A stretch of DNA of 33,658 nucleotides from Herbinix sp. GTDB taxonomy: Bacteria; Bacillota; Clostridia; Lachnospirales; Lachnospiraceae. The number at the start of each line of letters is the position of its first letter. The first letter of the stretch is position 1. Shown here one piece after another: positions 1-10,700 of this stretch. The position numbers and the translations under genes were made by a program. The DNA lies in assembly GCA_029239365.1 (NCBI GenBank), contig JAQZBA010000004.1:1-33658 (forward strand). Direction: 5' to 3'. Under the pieces are notes generated by a model. The model was not told the DNA's origin and searched no databases. It saw nothing but the letters and a program-made list of their open reading frames with translations.

Positions 1-1294
1 TGGCTATCTCTTTTGATGATATTATAAAGCCACCGGCTGTTTCCCTAACAATTTGTGCTGAGTTTTTCACCGCAGAAGATACATGGACTGTCTTTTCAAT
101 TAATCCCTTCATACTATAAACCATTTCTGATAAGCTATGAATCAATAATTCCAAATCATCCTTGCGCTTGGTTTCAAATGTTACGGTCAAGTCACCGACA
201 GCAGCTCGCTTAACACCGGACACAATATGTTTTATCGTAGTACTGATACCGGTAGATATCATGGTACACACAATCAAGGCAATAAGTACCGCTAAGATAA
301 CGATGCCAATTACTATCATTTTAATATCAGCCACTTGATCAAGTATGATAGCTTCCGGTATCATACTATATAGAATTGAACCGGTCTCACCTATCTTACT
401 ATATACATATAAATACCTTTGATCCTGATAGATTACATCCTTAGATCCGCTATCCTCATCACTCTGTACGCTTTCAACAAAGAACGTCTCTTTATTAACA
501 GCATAAATTTCAGAAGGTAATTTATCCTCCGAACTTGTCTTCCTATGTACTCTTTCATCCCCGGATACAAAGGCGACACTACTCTGATCTCCAAAATCTA
601 TACTATCTAACAATTCCTTAATTCTTTCAGAATCTATATCCATTATTACATACCCGAGCAATTTTTTACCCTTGGTTCTATATAATGGTCTAGTTAACGC
701 CATAGCATATTTGTCCTTCGGTAATTTTAAAGTATCATCGATAAAATTATGATAACCTGACCATATCATTTTTTTCCCTGTTTCAGTAAATTGTAATGCT
801 TCTTCCGAATTCACATAATCTTTATATTCTTCCGTTGCGAAATTGGCATAGGTTGATATCGGTTCATTTTCGGTAGAGATTATATTAATGGAATAGATAA
901 ATTTATCAGCCGCTACCATTGCAATCAAGTCATTATAGGTACTGTCATATGCATCGTATTCTTCTTTGCTGTTTTTTTCATAAACACCGCCATAATACTT
1001 TGTAATGTTTCCATTACTGATAATTTGATTTGATTTTGCTTCTAGATTATTAAAAATCAATTCAAGATAATTACCATTTGCATCGATTGTCTGAATGGCT
1101 GATTTCTTATAATTATCTATAATCACACCCGATGCTTTGGAATAAGTGACCACACCAAGAACGATAATTAGAGCGATTGGTATACTGAAGGATACCATTA
1201 GTTTAGTCTTAATGGACTTGATCTGGAATTTTCTAATTTTACTCTTTTTCACTATCATAATTAGCTTAGGCAAAGTCTTATTCTTATTCTTCAT
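1..1294 (-). CDS. Methyl-accepting chemotaxis protein, C-terminus cut off by window edge
   Basis: Translating the complement from 1294 gives about 431 residues open to the window edge. A short basic N-terminus is followed by a membrane segment (about residues 20-42), a large extracytoplasmic region of dCache type (about 43-315, with a PLYRTKGKKLLGYVIMDID stretch typical of Cache sensors), a second membrane segment (about 320-345), a HAMP domain, and the start of a coiled-coil signalling domain (SSAVKNSAQIVRETAGGFI). That last stretch is MCP-like; there is no INPHF histidine box as in YesM kinases. The start ATG overlaps the stop of the upstream permease gene (ATGA, 1291-1294), with GGAG inside the permease end acting as ribosome site. 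Context says it senses ligands connected with the mannan-oligosaccharide importer. The methylation and CheA/CheW tip regions lie outside the window, so MCP rather than another HAMP protein is well supported but not proven. Confidence 0.82.
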   Translation of the reverse strand, partial: MKNKNKTLPKLIMIVKKSKIRKFQIKSIKTKLMVSFSIPIALIIVLGVVTYSKASGVIIDNYKKSAIQTIDANGNYLELIFNNLEAKSNQIISNGNITKYYGGVYEKNSKEEYDAYDSTYNDLIAMVAADKFIYSINIISTENEPISTYANFATEEYKDYVNSEEALQFTETGKKMIWSGYHNFIDDTLKLPKDKYAMALTRPLYRTKGKKLLGYVIMDIDSERIKELLDSIDFGDQSSVAFVSGDERVHRKTSSEDKLPSEIYAVNKETFFVESVQSDEDSGSKDVIYQDQRYLYVYSKIGETGSILYSMIPEAIILDQVADIKMIVIGIVILAVLIALIVCTMISTGISTTIKHIVSGVKRAAVGDLTVTFETKRKDDLELLIHSLSEMVYSMKGLIEKTVHVSSAVKNSAQIVRETAGGFIISSKEIA

Positions 1295-2184
1295 TTCACC
1301 GCTCCATCCGTAACACCGCTTATAATGTAATTCTGTAAAAAGATATAGATCAAAATCGTAGGAATAGCAATCAATATAATTGCTGCAGACATCAACGGCC
1401 AATCAGCCATACGATCGCCGGCGAAGGTATTAAGGGAAGTTGCTGCCGTCTTTATCTTCGGCATATACATATATGGTGTAAAGAAGTCATTATAGATACC
1501 TAATAATTTCAGAATAACTGTAGTTGCTATCGCCGGTTTTAATTGGGGTAAGATAATACTGTAATAAATCTTAAGCCTTGATGCTCCATCAATACGAGCG
1601 CTTTCATCCAGTGCGATCGGTATCTGGTTAATAAATTGAAGGAAAATATAAATCTGCATGATGTCAGTTCCTATGTATAAGATAATTCCTGCTAAAAATG
1701 AATTATATAAACCTAAGTTCTTAATCAAGGTGAAGGTTGCAATCGTTACTGTCATTGTTGGTACAAAGGTCGGAAACAGGAAGGCCGCAAAAAGAAGCTT
1801 TTTTAATTTAAAGTCAAATCTTCCCAAAGCATAGGCTACCATGGTTCCAAAAACAATCGCGATCGGTACACTAAAGAAAACTAATAAAAAAGTATTCATA
1901 AAGCCCTCACCAAAACCTCCAAGCTTATATGCATTAATAAAATTGCTAAAATTAAAAATATTCTCCGGTAATGCATATACCCCTTTTGCCATATATTCCG
2001 AATTTTCCTTTAAGGAGATATTGAGTATGATTGCCAATGGAGCAAACACTAATAAGATAAGAAAAGCGATAAGTAAATAGCAAAAAAACTTTCCGATCGG
2101 ATTAGAGATTGTGAAGGTACTCGTATTCTCTGAGGAAACTGAATTTTTATTTTTTCGAATTGGAATTATCCTCATATTCATCAT
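1291..2184 (-). CDS. Carbohydrate ABC transporter permease, MalG/UgpE type (mannan locus)
   Basis: A 297-residue inner-membrane protein of the CUT1 sugar importer family, forming a heterodimer with the permease encoded just upstream. It has a cytoplasmic N-terminal tail, a first membrane segment at about residues 30-52, and several further membrane helices. The EAA loop that contacts the ATPase is visible as ESARIDGASRLKIYYSIILP. The start is ATG at 2184, overlapping the previous stop (ATGA), with AAGGAGAG 8 nt upstream. Its own end overlaps the chemoreceptor start, so translation of permease, permease and chemoreceptor appears coupled. No ATP-binding subunit is present here; CUT1 importers in this group of bacteria commonly share one encoded elsewhere. 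The substrate is inferred from context to be beta-mannan oligosaccharides. Confidence 0.93.
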   Translation of the reverse strand: MMNMRIIPIRKNKNSVSSENTSTFTISNPIGKFFCYLLIAFLILLVFAPLAIILNISLKENSEYMAKGVYALPENIFNFSNFINAYKLGGFGEGFMNTFLLVFFSVPIAIVFGTMVAYALGRFDFKLKKLLFAAFLFPTFVPTMTVTIATFTLIKNLGLYNSFLAGIILYIGTDIMQIYIFLQFINQIPIALDESARIDGASRLKIYYSIILPQLKPAIATTVILKLLGIYNDFFTPYMYMPKIKTAATSLNTFAGDRMADWPLMSAAIILIAIPTILIYIFLQNYIISGVTDGAVK

Positions 2185-3056
2185 TTATCACTCTCCTTTA
2201 AAAACGTTCTTTGTATAACAACGATCGCCAGAATGATAAATAATAATATAACACCAAGCGCTGCCGCTTTTCCAAACTTATTATATTGGAACGCTAACTC
2301 CAAGGATTTTACGATAACCGTAGCAGTTCTTCCGTTAGGGCCACCCTTAGTAATAACGAAGGGTTCCAAATAAGCCTGTAACGAGCCATTAATACTTAAT
2401 AAGATAGAAATTTGAAACATGTTTTTGATATTTGGGAATGTGATATGTCTTATCAAACTAAAGAAGCCAGCACCATCCACCCTGGCTGCTTCATATACTT
2501 CTCTGGAAATGGATTGTAATGCAGCAAGGAAAATAACCATAGTAAACCCTACATATTTCCAAAAGCTGATAAAAGATAATGCAAAGTTTGAACTATAATC
2601 CAAGCTAATGAAACGAATCACATGCTCTTCTAAGCCGATTACTTTTAAAATCATATTAATCGGAGAATTCGTAAAATCGTACATATAATTGAACATAAAA
2701 GCAACCGCAACGCCGTTGATGATATAAGGCATAAAAATAATCGCTCGAAATGTTTTTTTCAACTTCAAATTACTATCTAAAAGTATCGCTAAAAATAATC
2801 CAACAAACTGTTGTACAATCGCTGTGATTACATAGGCCATATTATTCCAAATAGACGATAGGTATTCTTTACCACTTAAAACTTCTTTGTAATTATCAAA
2901 CCCTATGATCTTAATGTCAGGAGACATTCCATTCCAATTAGATAAACTAATCTGGAACAGTTTATATAATGGATAATAGGAAAACAGAATTAATAGTATG
3001 ACCGGTATCAGGAGAAACCCTGTTACTGTGATTTTGTCTTTCATCTTGCTCTTCAT
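2181..3056 (-). CDS. Carbohydrate ABC transporter permease, MalF/UgpA type (mannan locus)
   Basis: A 291-residue membrane protein with six predicted membrane helices, the first at about residues 12-32 (GFLLIPVILLILFSYYPLYK, a typical start for this family). The EAA loop reads EAARVDGAGFFSLIRHITFP. It partners with the permease immediately downstream and receives substrate from the lipoprotein encoded upstream. ATG at 3056 is preceded by GAGG at 7 nt spacing. A perfect hairpin (3081-3117) lies in the 123-nt gap before it, which probably sets the level of permease mRNA relative to the binding protein. Family assignment is firm; substrate is inferred from mannanase neighbours. Confidence 0.93.
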   Translation of the reverse strand: MKSKMKDKITVTGFLLIPVILLILFSYYPLYKLFQISLSNWNGMSPDIKIIGFDNYKEVLSGKEYLSSIWNNMAYVITAIVQQFVGLFLAILLDSNLKLKKTFRAIIFMPYIINGVAVAFMFNYMYDFTNSPINMILKVIGLEEHVIRFISLDYSSNFALSFISFWKYVGFTMVIFLAALQSISREVYEAARVDGAGFFSLIRHITFPNIKNMFQISILLSINGSLQAYLEPFVITKGGPNGRTATVIVKSLELAFQYNKFGKAAALGVILLFIILAIVVIQRTFLKESDK

Positions 3057-3080
3057 AGATAGACCTCATTCCCTTAAAGA

Positions 3081-3117
3081 TTTTCTGCTGCATTTTATAT
3101 TAAAATGCAGCAGAAAA
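3081..3117 (-). other. Perfect intercistronic hairpin between binding protein and permease genes
   Basis: Two perfectly complementary 17-nt arms (3081-3097 and 3101-3117) are separated by a 3-nt loop. On the coding strand the stem is followed by AAAATC rather than a run of T, so it is not a classical terminator. A hairpin at this place in sugar importer operons usually protects the upstream binding-protein message or marks an RNA processing site, giving more binding protein than permease. The structure is seen directly; the role is inference. Confidence 0.8.
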
Positions 3118-3179
3118 ATTTATTATACTTGATTAGTGAACGCCTGCTTTGCTGGCTATCCTTCCTATCAATTTGTATA

Positions 3180-4505
3180 TTATTTTACAATATCTGCACG
3201 AGCTGCAGCCCATTTTGCATTCCATTCATCGCAAAGAGCCTTTGCCTTAGCATCATCCGGTTCTAATACATAAGATAATAAGAATCCTTGATCGTCTAAC
3301 TCAATCTGGTTCTTGATATCCATAAATGCTGTCACAGTAATGTCGCTGTTTCCGGCAGGTACACCGAAGGACATTAATTCAGCCGCAAAAACATCATCGA
3401 TCTGTGCGGTAGTATCTGCAGGGATTGTAGAAACAGCCAATGCATGCTTTCCACCTTCGATCATATATTTCAAGTAAGCTTTTGCTAAATCCGGATTTTC
3501 ACAATCTTTGGAAACACCGTAGGACTTACCTGCTGTTGAATAAACATACTTTGCTTCAGGGAACGGGAACATACCAACATCTTCTTTATTAGCACCTGCA
3601 TCAACAACCTGCTGAGGGAACCAGGTCTCTATGTAGTACATACCGGCTTTACCCTGTGCCATATCTAGTTTTAACTGATCCCAGTTAGCGGACATAATGT
3701 CTGCTTCAAGATAACCTTTTTTATTCATTTCTCTAATGATGTTCATGTAGGTTAAGATAGTCTCATCATAAATTTCATCTTTATCTACATAAAGGTTCTT
3801 TCCTTTGGGATCACCATTCATTGCTAATTGTGCAATATTCCAATCACACCAGGGATAGATCGGCCAAATATCTTTAAAAGCGGTTACCATAGGAGTAATG
3901 CCTGCTGCCTTTAATTTTTCACATACAGTCCAGAACTCATCCATAGTTCTCGGTACACTTTCGACACCAGCAGCTTTAAAAGCAGCTTTATTATAAACGA
4001 TACCGGTATAACCAACGCTATCAGCGATTGCATAGATCTTTCCATCGCTACCTGTGTTATTTCTTGAGAATAAGATATCATCCCATTTAATATCCAAATC
4101 ATCTAAAGGAAGAAAATAATCTGCTAAAGTATCCGGAGTCATTCCATCAATTGACATATAGATATCAGGAGCTTCTCCACCGGAGATACGAGTAGCTACA
4201 ACTGTCTCGTAATCTTTGATTGCTTCGTATATAATTTCAGTACCTGGATTTGCATCCATAAAACCTTGTGCTAAATCTTTAAGTGTTGTATCTACAACGT
4301 TAGTCATATTCGTAGCAATAACGATTTTACCGGATAAAGCAGGAACTTCTGCCTCCTCAACCGGCTCTTCTGCTGTGTCCGTATCACTGTTTTCAGCAGC
4401 TGTAGTAGGTTCAGGATTTGTTGTTTCTTTTTCCTCTTTACCGCAAGCAGTAAATGAGGCTAAAACGAGAACAAATACTAATATAGTAGAAATAATTCTT
4501 TTCAT
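3180..4505 (-). CDS. Extracellular solute-binding lipoprotein of sugar ABC importer (mannan locus)
   Basis: A 441-residue family 1 solute-binding protein. The N-terminus is a lipoprotein signal with the modified cysteine at residue 21 (SFTAC), followed by a low-complexity acidic/Thr/Pro-rich linker and a two-lobed binding domain with typical landmarks (GGEAPDIYMS, YNKAAFKAAGV, AQGKAGMYYIETW). It would be lipid-anchored outside the membrane and deliver oligosaccharide to the two downstream permeases. I place the start at ATG 4505: AGGAG is 8 nt before it, whereas the GTG at 4511 lies only 2 nt after the ribosome site. It is the first gene of its operon, with a conserved box and -10 upstream and the mannanase terminator further upstream. 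Mannan-oligosaccharide binding is inferred from neighbours. Confidence 0.93.
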   Translation of the reverse strand: MKRIISTILVFVLVLASFTACGKEEKETTNPEPTTAAENSDTDTAEEPVEEAEVPALSGKIVIATNMTNVVDTTLKDLAQGFMDANPGTEIIYEAIKDYETVVATRISGGEAPDIYMSIDGMTPDTLADYFLPLDDLDIKWDDILFSRNNTGSDGKIYAIADSVGYTGIVYNKAAFKAAGVESVPRTMDEFWTVCEKLKAAGITPMVTAFKDIWPIYPWCDWNIAQLAMNGDPKGKNLYVDKDEIYDETILTYMNIIREMNKKGYLEADIMSANWDQLKLDMAQGKAGMYYIETWFPQQVVDAGANKEDVGMFPFPEAKYVYSTAGKSYGVSKDCENPDLAKAYLKYMIEGGKHALAVSTIPADTTAQIDDVFAAELMSFGVPAGNSDITVTAFMDIKNQIELDDQGFLLSYVLEPDDAKAKALCDEWNAKWAAARADIVK

Positions 4506-4569
4506 TTTCACATCTCCTATTATTCTTTTTTTACTTGTATCTTACTATCAAGTTGCAACTCTTAATTGT

Positions 4570-4622
4570 ATAATACATGATTTCATGGATGTTTGAAACA
4601 GCCGTTTTTTGTATTTCTGTAC
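4570..4622 (-). promoter_or_regulatory. Mannan-regulon promoter of the importer operon: conserved box plus -10
   Basis: The 15-nt box GTACAGAAATACAAA (complement of 4608-4622) is followed after exactly 32 nt by TATTAT (complement of 4570-4575). The same box and spacing occur before the GH26 and GH130 genes. Sequence just after the box (GGCTGTTT) is also similar to that at GH26 (AGCAGTTT). The -35 position holds only TTTCAA, so the promoter looks activator-dependent, consistent with an AraC-type regulator bound next to RNA polymerase. Box conservation is seen; regulator identity is inferred. Confidence 0.75.
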
Positions 4623-4646
4623 ATATCTTTAGATAATCTAATCCAT

Positions 4647-4672
4647 AAAAGCTGGTGTAATCATACACCAGC
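4647..4672 (-). terminator. Intrinsic terminator after the giant mannanase gene
   Basis: Perfect 9-bp arms (4651-4659 and 4664-4672) with a 4-nt loop, followed on the minus strand by TTTTAT. It lies 55 nt after the mannanase stop and before the importer promoter, so the two are separate transcription units. Confidence 0.85.
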
Positions 4673-4726
4673 CCCTTTGGTACTCTTATCGAAAAGTGTG
4701 TTTGTCCCACACCTTTTGAACTAAAG

Positions 4727-7700
4727 TTATTTCTTAATAATAAGTTTCTGTCCAACACTGATTTTATTTGGATCTTCGATATTATTAAACTTGAGTAGTT
4801 CCTTTACAGTACATCCATTATTTCTGGCAATCGTGCTTAATGTATCTCCCTTTTTCACTACATAAGTTATTGTAGTTGTTACGGAAGTGGATGCTTTATC
4901 TGTTACAATAGCTTTTTCTTTTGCAGAAACGACTACTTTAAACTTAACAGATACATCTCCTACCTGTGCAACCACATAATCAGTACCTACTGATTTTGCA
5001 GTAGCTTTACCGGTAGTTTTGTTGATTACTACTACGGATTTCTTAGTTGTTTTCCAGGTGATTTTATCTGAATCAACATCATATCCTTTTGCAGTGAACG
5101 TAAAGTTTTGACCTACCTTCATCTTTGCTTCTGATTTCGTAAGCTTGATATACGGATTTTGTGTATTCTTTACAGTGATGGTAGTAACAAAAGATTTCGC
5201 GATTCCATCGATCGTTACAGTTGTTGTAATTTTGGTATTACCTACCTTTCTTGCAACAACCCTGCCACTACTTGAAACCTCTGCAATTGCCTTATCACTT
5301 GATCCATAGGATACCGTCAGGTCAGACAATTTATTATCAACAACACCTTGTAACAATTCAGGTAAAACAACCTTTAAACTTACTACCTTCTTACTGTTGT
5401 CATCTAAATAAAGAGTCTTACTCTCAGGATTAACTGTAATACCTACATGTCCATCTTCTAGAAGAACGTTTTCATCCATAACAATTACATAGTCCGATGC
5501 ATGCGTAAATAATAACTCTACGGATCCGTCATCATTAACGATACCTGCGGACTGTAGCTCTAGTGTCTTTGTTTCAGGATTATAGTAGAACAAGTTAGCT
5601 ACTTTACCCATGTTATCCTTGTTCATATTAAACTTAAGAGTAGCTTTAAATCCAAAATTACCACTATAGGAAAGCGATATTTGACGTATCTCTTTACCGG
5701 CGAAGGTATCTGTCGCATCGCTCGGTACATTCTTTGTATCTAATTTCACTCCCAAATCGATTGTTTCAAAGCTTTCTACACCTTCAAGATCCTTGGTATC
5801 AATGATCCATTGAATGCCATCTCCTAAATCAAGCGTTACCTTCTTATCAAGTCCTTTCATGCCTTCAAGGAAGTCTTTAGGAAGTTTGGTATTGCCCTTC
5901 ATATCAATTATTACTTCTGCTGCTGTAGAATTCTTTAATGCAGAAACTGCATCATCAGCTTCCAGAGGATTCTTTCCAACTACTGGAGCTGTAGGAGTTC
6001 CACTGTTACCGGGATATTGACCAGGGTTAGTACCAGGATCGGTTGGATCTGTTGGATCTGTAGGATCTGTAGGATCTGTAGGATCTGTAGGATCTGTAGG
6101 ATCCGTTGGATCGGTTGGATCCGTTGGATCGGTTGGATCCGTTGGATCGGTTGGATCCGTTGTAAGGTCACCTGGATCTATACCGGGATAAATCACTGTA
6201 ACACTATTTCTTACTAAGCTAATATCATCAATTGCAAGTCCTTTAGAGCCAATATCTCCATATATTACAACCGTAATATTGTCGACATCAACAGAGATAT
6301 TAGATAATGTAACCTTGATTGCTGAATTAGCTTGCAGACTGCCCAATACACTCTCCTCTACAAGAACTGTTTCACCAGCCATGACTTTTAACTTCACGTC
6401 ATTTACTGTTCCGTCAAATATTCTGATCTTTGCAGAGAAATCATATGCACCATCTTCTACTCCGGTTACATTCTGGGAGAGAGTAAAGGTATATGGTTTA
6501 TCGGCATAACCAACAAATGTACCATTCTCGCCCTTAATCGGTGACCAGCCATCACCACCTTCATAGGTTGTATTCCAATCGGATGGTAAGTTTGGCCATT
6601 CTGTTCCACTTAAAGCAAAATCTCCATTTTTAATCAATGGTATATCCTCTGCTTTAACAAATTTAACATTATCAATCGTAAGACCCTTCGATCCAATATC
6701 ACCGGCAAGAACGATTGTAACAATATCCATTCCCTCTTCGATAAGGATATCACCTAGAACAGCGTCACGACCTGCCTGAAGTTCACTTAATAAATCACCT
6801 TGAATTACAATCCCAATTGCAGAGCCGGTGGCAGTAATTGCCGATCCAGTGACTGCAATTGCTGAGCCGGAGACTACAATTGCAGATCCAGTGACAGTAC
6901 CATTCACAACCCCCAATATAACAGAATTAACCGTACCGTCATTCAAAGTAACATCGGCTGATAATTCATAAATACCCGGCTCTAATCCCGCTATATTTTG
7001 GGATAAAGTAAAAGTATAGGGAGTGGATGCATAACCAACAAATGCGCCATTCTCACCCTTAATCGGTGACCATCCATCTCCTCCTTCATAGGATGCAGAC
7101 CAATCTGTCGGAAGATTTGGCCATTCACTACCTTTTACAGTGAAATCACCATTGACAGCATTGTTCCTTGGCGGTAGATCCGCAACTTTTATAAATGCAA
7201 CATTATCAATTGCAAGTCCTTTTGATACAATATCTCCTGTTATCTTAACTGTTATCGTATCCATACTCTCTTCTACGATAATCTGATTTAATACTGCCTC
7301 GTCACCTGCCATAATATTACCTAATAAGTCATTGGATGCAATAAGACCGGTAGGTGAGTCTACACTGAATACTACAGAATTAATTCCACCGTCATTCGGC
7401 GCAACATCTGCGCTTAATTCATATACACCTGGCTCAATATCGGTAATTGTCTGTGATAGATCAAAGGTATATGCCGCAGATGCATAGCCTACAAACTTAC
7501 CATTTTCACCCTTAATCGGTGACCAACCATCTCCACCTACATAGGATGTTTCCCATCCAGTCGGTAAATTTGGCCAAGTTGCTTCTACTTCTGTGAAATC
7601 ACCATTGTCCGCAAGGTTTAATTCTCCAACCTTGTTCAATTCCACATCATCCACCATGTATACAAGTCCACCTGCAGGAGCATCAGCAAAGAAGTAGATT

Positions 7701-10700
7701 GTAATTTGGTTATTGCTTACTTCAATTGTCTTACCTAAGGATAATGTTTTTTCTGTATCCTGAGTATCCAAAAATGAAGACAAAACTGTTTGAGAGCCGG
7801 ATATTAACCCCATTCTTGCATTATTGAAGCCGCTCTTCACTTTCATTTTTGCTTTTAAGGTATAAATACCGTTAGGAACAGTTAAGGTCTGATACAATCT
7901 TCCTTTATAAGCGTCCATACTCCAACTAACAAAGGAATCATTCTCCAACTTATTCGCAACACCATCGGAAACCGTAAAGCCATTGATGTTCCAATATTTA
8001 AAAGCATCGGAGAAATCTGCATTTCTAGCATAGTTATCATATACTACATCCACCGGTTTATCATTACCCGGTACTCGAAGATTAACCGTAATTTGATCTG
8101 TCTGTATCGGATCCAAGTTATAATTATGGTACAGGATAGAAGCAGATACTTCAATACCGTCGGTATTATAGATACCGCTTTCTGCCGTAAGCTCATAGCT
8201 CCAGGTTCCATCTTCCTTTACAGGAACATTCACTGTCTTGGTTCCAATCTTTAATGTAATATACTTCACATAATTAGCAGTACCTTCCAAGGAATACGGG
8301 AATGTTGTAATTGCCCCTGCATCCGGTGTTATAATATCAACCGTTGCAGTAGCCAAATCAGCAACAAAATTAGCTCCTTTGATATCATCAAAGTAAATTG
8401 TTCCTGTTTCTGCACCACCATCTGCTTTATTGGTGTAAATAGAGAATTGAGTAATATTCAAATTCTTATTTAGGGAGCCTTCTCTCGGATCCCAGCTTGG
8501 AGCTACAAATGAGTCAAATGGCATATATAGCTCGTTGGCGCCTATTCCATTCATATATCCAATTGCTTCCCAGCTTAATCCGTCTGAAGTCTTAACCTGG
8601 AAGGTCAAGGAATTGCCGGAACCATCACCAATATACCAAATCTTAAATCCATCATAATCCTTCAGATTTAAGTAATCCATATTCTTAGTAGCACCTGCGT
8701 AACCTTTGCCCTGATAATCATATTCAAATTTGAGACCATAGGAGCCCTCAGATTTTTCATTCGGATCCAGTGTTAAGTTAAGTGCCCCACCACCTGAATT
8801 TCTTGAATAATTATTCTGTAATAAGGAGTTAGCACCGTTGTAGCCTTCATAATCGTCCACCTTGGTAAGGCTTCCTACATAGATATTATCAACGGTTATA
8901 ATAGAAGCAGCAACTTTGGTATACGCTAACTTCACACCATAATTACCGGTAAAGGAATTAGCTCCATCCAGACCGATTGCTATCTGAGTTGCATCCTTAA
9001 TACCCATGGTAAAGCTCTTCACTTCAGAGAAGTCTTGAGCTGCTTCCGGAGTACTTGGAGTCAATTCGGAAAATTCGAATTTAACCATCTCTCCCGTATC
9101 ACTTGTCAATACTTTTTCTCCGGTCCAAACAACATTATTCTTATCCATTAAGGAAAGAGTTAATGCATTGCCGGAACGATCGCCCTTCACCCATGCAAAT
9201 AATACATCATACTCCGTAAAGTCTGCATTTGAAAGAGTCTTTGATACAGTCGAATCCTCTTTGGTATAAGCTGAATTTATTTTAGAATCACTTCCAAAAT
9301 AGAATTCACCATCTTCCAACACATTTACCGGGGATTTATCCTGCATCGGAAGTCTCTTTGAACCGGAAGCCACCTCTACAGATTTAACAACAACATTACC
9401 TTGTCCTGCAGGATAGGATACTCTTACAAAACGGGTTGGTGTTGTAACATCTACATTAGCAAAAATGTATTTTGTATATTCGCCAACCTCTTCAGTATTA
9501 GTAGATGCAATTACTTTCGTATAAGTAACACCATCCATGGATTCTTCTATTATAGGTTCAGCACCATTCTTAGCATAAGCGGTTACTCTATAGGAAGTCA
9601 TATCTGCTGTTGTTCTATAAATCAGAGTAGCTGTATTTCCATCCGATGTAGCAAGACCTGTAACCTCACCGTCAGTTACAAAACTTAAGTTAGAGGATTT
9701 AAACGCATACATAGCCTGATCAGATGCAAAGGTTTCGTCCTGTATTAAAATATCCTTCGCCAAATTCTGTGGAACATAAATTTCATCGGGATTTCCTGAA
9801 TATTCATATACTGTTTTCACAGAGTCTAGCATGCATCCATTGTTTGCTGCTACATAAACCCTGGTAAAGTATGTGCCTTCCGGTAATGCATCTACCTTAT
9901 AAATAGATCCGGAGCCTGTAACTTCTACCTCTGTATAAACAATATCATTACCGGAGACCATAACCTTTGGTGCGACTTCCGGAGAATTCTTTGTTGTTAT
10001 CTCTATTGAAGTCATCGGAATAGTTGCATTATATGTAATGTAGCCTTCTGTCTCAGTGGTATTTTGAAGCACACCGCCAGAAACTGTTACATTCTCTGAA
10101 TGATCATAACTATAAACGTTACGGATTTCGGTTGGATTTTGATCAGAGCTTGATACACTAATCATATCCAGATTATCCACAACAATATGATTTGCTTCTT
10201 CAACGGTTACAACATTTGACCATAAACCAACTCCAGATTCATTGCATGCTCTTAAACGATATGAGTATACTTGCCCAGTAATTGCAGTTTCATCATGGTA
10301 ACCGGCAATACAAGGGATCTCTTTGTTTTCCCAGTTACGCCCCGAATCATAAACATAATCTGATTCATCAGCAATCATTACCCAATCACCTTCAACAGGA
10401 CTGGTTCCATCAGCTCTTTGAATTTCATACCATGCGCCACCAACTACACCGCGCCATTTGATATCTCCTACCGTAGTAATACCATATAACAGCGGTACCT
10501 CCTCTGTCTCCGGAGCCGGTATCGGCAAAGTCCTTGCTTCTTCTAAAGTGGCTGCATCTCCGTTCATTAACGAAGCATAGGCAAAAATGCTTCTTACGAT
10601 TTTTGTTTCATCGTAATAATCACCGGAAGGGAAGCCCGGCCAGTGATATGCTGCCCAGTTTCCAGGGTCTTCCGGATGATAGAAGTATCCATACCCGTCT

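Noticed and set aside
4531-4758. 75-codon minus-strand open frame between mannanase and importer lipoprotein
   Set aside because: It covers the mannanase terminator and the importer promoter box and has no recognisable product.
5980-6217. Open frames on both strands across the 9-bp repeat
   Set aside because: They exist only because the repeat lacks stops in several frames; low-complexity peptides with no ribosome site.
6816-6899. Short regular repeats that might look like a CRISPR array
   Set aside because: Units are directly adjacent 21-mers with no spacers, stay in frame and encode a heptad in the mannanase.
9401-9688. 95-codon plus-strand open frame
   Set aside because: Lies fully inside the mannanase coding sequence, no ribosome site, no recognisable peptide.
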